This document shows, in pieces, positions 4,152 through 5,712 of a stretch of 5,712 bases of DNA. Every line of letters starts with the position of its first letter. The first letter of the stretch is position 1. Under the pieces are notes generated by a model. The model worked only from the letters and a program-made list of their open reading frames with translations, did no database searches and was not told where the DNA came from. The position numbers were made by a program, and so were the translations under genes. This DNA is from Prosthecobacter debontii (lineage in GTDB: Bacteria > Verrucomicrobiota > Verrucomicrobiia > Verrucomicrobiales > Akkermansiaceae): the NCBI GenBank assembly GCA_945885485.1, contig CAMCYT010000174.1:1-5712 (forward strand), in the 5' to 3' direction.

Positions 4152-5712
4152 TCAGTTCGAATCCTCGGCATCTTGCTTGGAGTTTTTCAACTTCTCCTCT
4201 TCCTCCTCGTCAACCGAGGCTTCACCCCCGCCGTAGCCGATTACGACCACGTTGAATAAGGATAGCTGGCTTGTCACTTCTTGGGAATTTTCCTTGCGCT
4301 CTTCATTTTGCGCGCTGGTTGTGGTTGTGCTTGTGGTGGCTGCGGAGTTTGAGGCAGTTGTGATCGTCGCCACGCTCGGGGCGGAGACTGAGGCATTCCC
4401 TCCGGAGCTGGTTCCACCCGCGGAGATATTGCCCGCGTTAACCACCTGGACGGCCGCGAGGTTGATGTTGCCGGAAACGCGGATCCCCGCGTCGCCGGCA
4501 TCGATGATTCCGGCGGGTGCGATCAGATCGACATCGCCGGGTTCAACTCCCGCGACGGTTGCAAGCACACCGATACCGCCGCCGGTGGCGAGGCCTGCGA
4601 GGTCGGTCTGGACAGAGGCGGTCTGAGGATCGATGACGACGCGGGTGGGAGGGGCAGCTAGGACGGTTCGTGAGGAGGAGCCAGCGGCGATATCGCCTTT
4701 GGTTGACCAGATGATAGCTTCGCCACCGCGTAGGGTGAAGATACGCCCGATGCCGATATCGACGCTCTGATCCGTGAAGATGGAGATGGAGCCGCCGGAT
4801 TCGGTGATAACACCGGGAGGGGTGAGGGGGTTGCCGAGAGCGGAGTTGGCAAGGGTGAGGCCGCCGCCGGGTGCGAGTAGGCGGATGTCGCCGCCGGAGC
4901 GGGTGCGGATGTCGCGTGAGCGGGCAATCATTTCGCCATCCCATGGTTCTGGGTTTTCACCAAATAGGAGTTCGATGGCGGCTAAACCTTTCCTGTAGGT
5001 TCTGAAGTCTGGGGATTCGGGGTTGTTGAAATCGCGCCCAGCATCACGGAGGGTTATAAAAAATAGCTCGATGGCGAGGGCGGCGAGTTCATCGGGGCTG
5101 AGTGTGCTGATGTCCGTGCTGGGTAGGAGTTTCCTAATCATTTCCATCCCTTCCTCAGTGGAGGCGACATCCTGGACGTAGGCTTGGGTGTCGAGCATTG
5201 AGCTTACAAGGTTGGTGGCTGGGCCGATACCGGCCAGGGCGGTGATGTCGGCACCCTGGGAGTTAAGGAAGGGGTTGCGGAAATTTCCTATGCTGGAAAT
5301 ACCTCCGCCGGTGCCGTTCGCGAGTGCGGAACCGATGCCGAGATCTAGATCTCGCCCGGCTAGGACATGAAGGTTTCCGGGACCTGCGACCTGAATGTCC
5401 CCAGGCATGGGCGATTGTCCGAAGGAGAGGCCGTTACCGAGGGCTTTGATGGCGTTTCGTAGGAGTGAGAATGAGTTAGCGGCGATGATATCCCTCGCAG
5501 CGGAGACGATGGATATGTGGGATGCATCCGTATTCTGAAGGTAAAAGGCGATGTCAGTGATGTCGCGCCCGGCGGTGATCCAGGCGGGCTTTGCGCTGAA
5601 GAGAGTGAGGCCACTGATGTCGCCGTCGATCGCGTGGATGCGCACAGGATCTGCATCGGCGGAATGCAGCCCGCCGCTGGTGTGACGGGACTGGCGGGTT
5701 TGCATCAAGGCG
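4152..5712 (-). CDS. Filamentous haemagglutinin-family surface protein, C-terminal 520 codons (DUF3739), 5' end outside window
   Basis: The frame is open through the right edge, so only the C-terminus of what is usually a very large (several thousand residue) beta-helical exoprotein is seen. Family members carry an N-terminal haemagglutinin/TPS secretion domain and are exported through a TpsB/FhaC-type outer membrane pore; neither is in the window. Residues are numbered from the TTG codon at 5708, which is probably an internal Leu rather than a start. Beta-helix-like repeats appear as GDISGLTLFSA (29-39), ITAGRDI (44-50) and LHVLAGRDLDLGIGS (113-127). The DUF3739-type block follows: ELFFITLRDAGRDFNNP (214-230), YRKGLAAIELLFG (238-250), IRTRSGGDIRLLAPGGG (267-283), a GGEAIIWSTKGDIAAG segment (328-343) and a GDVDLIAPAGIIDAG / AGIRVSGNINLAAVQ / VVNAGNI segment (391-428). 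A Ser/Thr/Ala linker (about 429-468) leads to VVVIGYGGGE (487-496), a conserved terminal motif, and a very acidic tail (DEEEEE, 500-505). Adhesion or matrix function is inferred from the family. Confidence 0.93.
   Translation of the reverse strand, partial: ALMQTRQSRHTSGGLHSADADPVRIHAIDGDISGLTLFSAKPAWITAGRDITDIAFYLQNTDASHISIVSAARDIIAANSFSLLRNAIKALGNGLSFGQSPMPGDIQVAGPGNLHVLAGRDLDLGIGSALANGTGGGISSIGNFRNPFLNSQGADITALAGIGPATNLVSSMLDTQAYVQDVASTEEGMEMIRKLLPSTDISTLSPDELAALAIELFFITLRDAGRDFNNPESPDFRTYRKGLAAIELLFGENPEPWDGEMIARSRDIRTRSGGDIRLLAPGGGLTLANSALGNPLTPPGVITESGGSISIFTDQSVDIGIGRIFTLRGGEAIIWSTKGDIAAGSSSRTVLAAPPTRVVIDPQTASVQTDLAGLATGGGIGVLATVAGVEPGDVDLIAPAGIIDAGDAGIRVSGNINLAAVQVVNAGNISAGGTSSGGNASVSAPSVATITTASNSAATTSTTTTSAQNEERKENSQEVTSQLSLFNVVVIGYGGGEASVDEEEEEKLKNSKQDAEDSN

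Noticed and set aside
4252..4998. Open frames of 74-133 codons on both strands within the haemagglutinin-like gene
   Set aside because: The sense frame carries the full conserved DUF3739-type block; the others are low-complexity shadows of a GC-rich gene.
5706..5708. TTG at 5708 as start of the haemagglutinin-like protein
   Set aside because: The frame remains open to the window edge and the family proteins are far longer, so this is an internal Leu codon.
1..5712. CRISPR arrays, tRNA or rRNA genes, insertion sequences
   Set aside because: No regularly spaced repeats, cloverleaf-type sequences, rRNA signatures, transposase motifs or terminal inverted repeats were seen.

Overview
The window looks like chromosomal DNA from a Gram-negative, moderately GC-rich bacterium, most likely a member of the Verrucomicrobiota. 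This rests on an exosortase-type PEP-CTERM protein ending in an Arg cluster, a filamentous-haemagglutinin-family giant surface protein of the DUF3739 type, signal-peptide-bearing proteins with short relatives typical of that phylum, and start codons without Shine-Dalgarno sequences. The phylum is an inference from protein style, not from a marker-gene comparison.

All five credible genes lie on the minus strand, so transcription reads from the right edge to the left. From right to left they are: the C-terminal 520 codons of a filamentous-haemagglutinin-like (DUF3739) surface protein, 5'-truncated by the window (5712-4152); a 276-aa PEP-CTERM secreted protein (3991-3161); a 393-aa secreted protein with features of PstS-like periplasmic binding proteins (3121-1940); a 221-aa membrane-anchored protein of unknown function (1861-1196); and the first 275 codons of dnaK, 3'-truncated by the window (825-1).

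The first three encode exported or surface products, suggesting a small envelope/extracellular-matrix neighbourhood. The PEP-CTERM and PstS-like genes are 39 bp apart and are probably co-transcribed. That unit is closed by a strong intrinsic terminator at 1865-1901. The terminator is only about three bases from the start codon of the 221-aa gene, which raises the question of how that gene is expressed. dnaK is a separate housekeeping gene after a 370-bp intergenic stretch with a short tandem repeat and no visible CIRCE operator.

I do not see a clearly new multi-gene system. The most interesting points are the terminator placed on the start of the 221-aa gene, the paired PEP-CTERM and PstS-like secreted proteins, the absence of Shine-Dalgarno motifs at all four visible starts, and an operator-like inverted repeat upstream of the PEP-CTERM gene.
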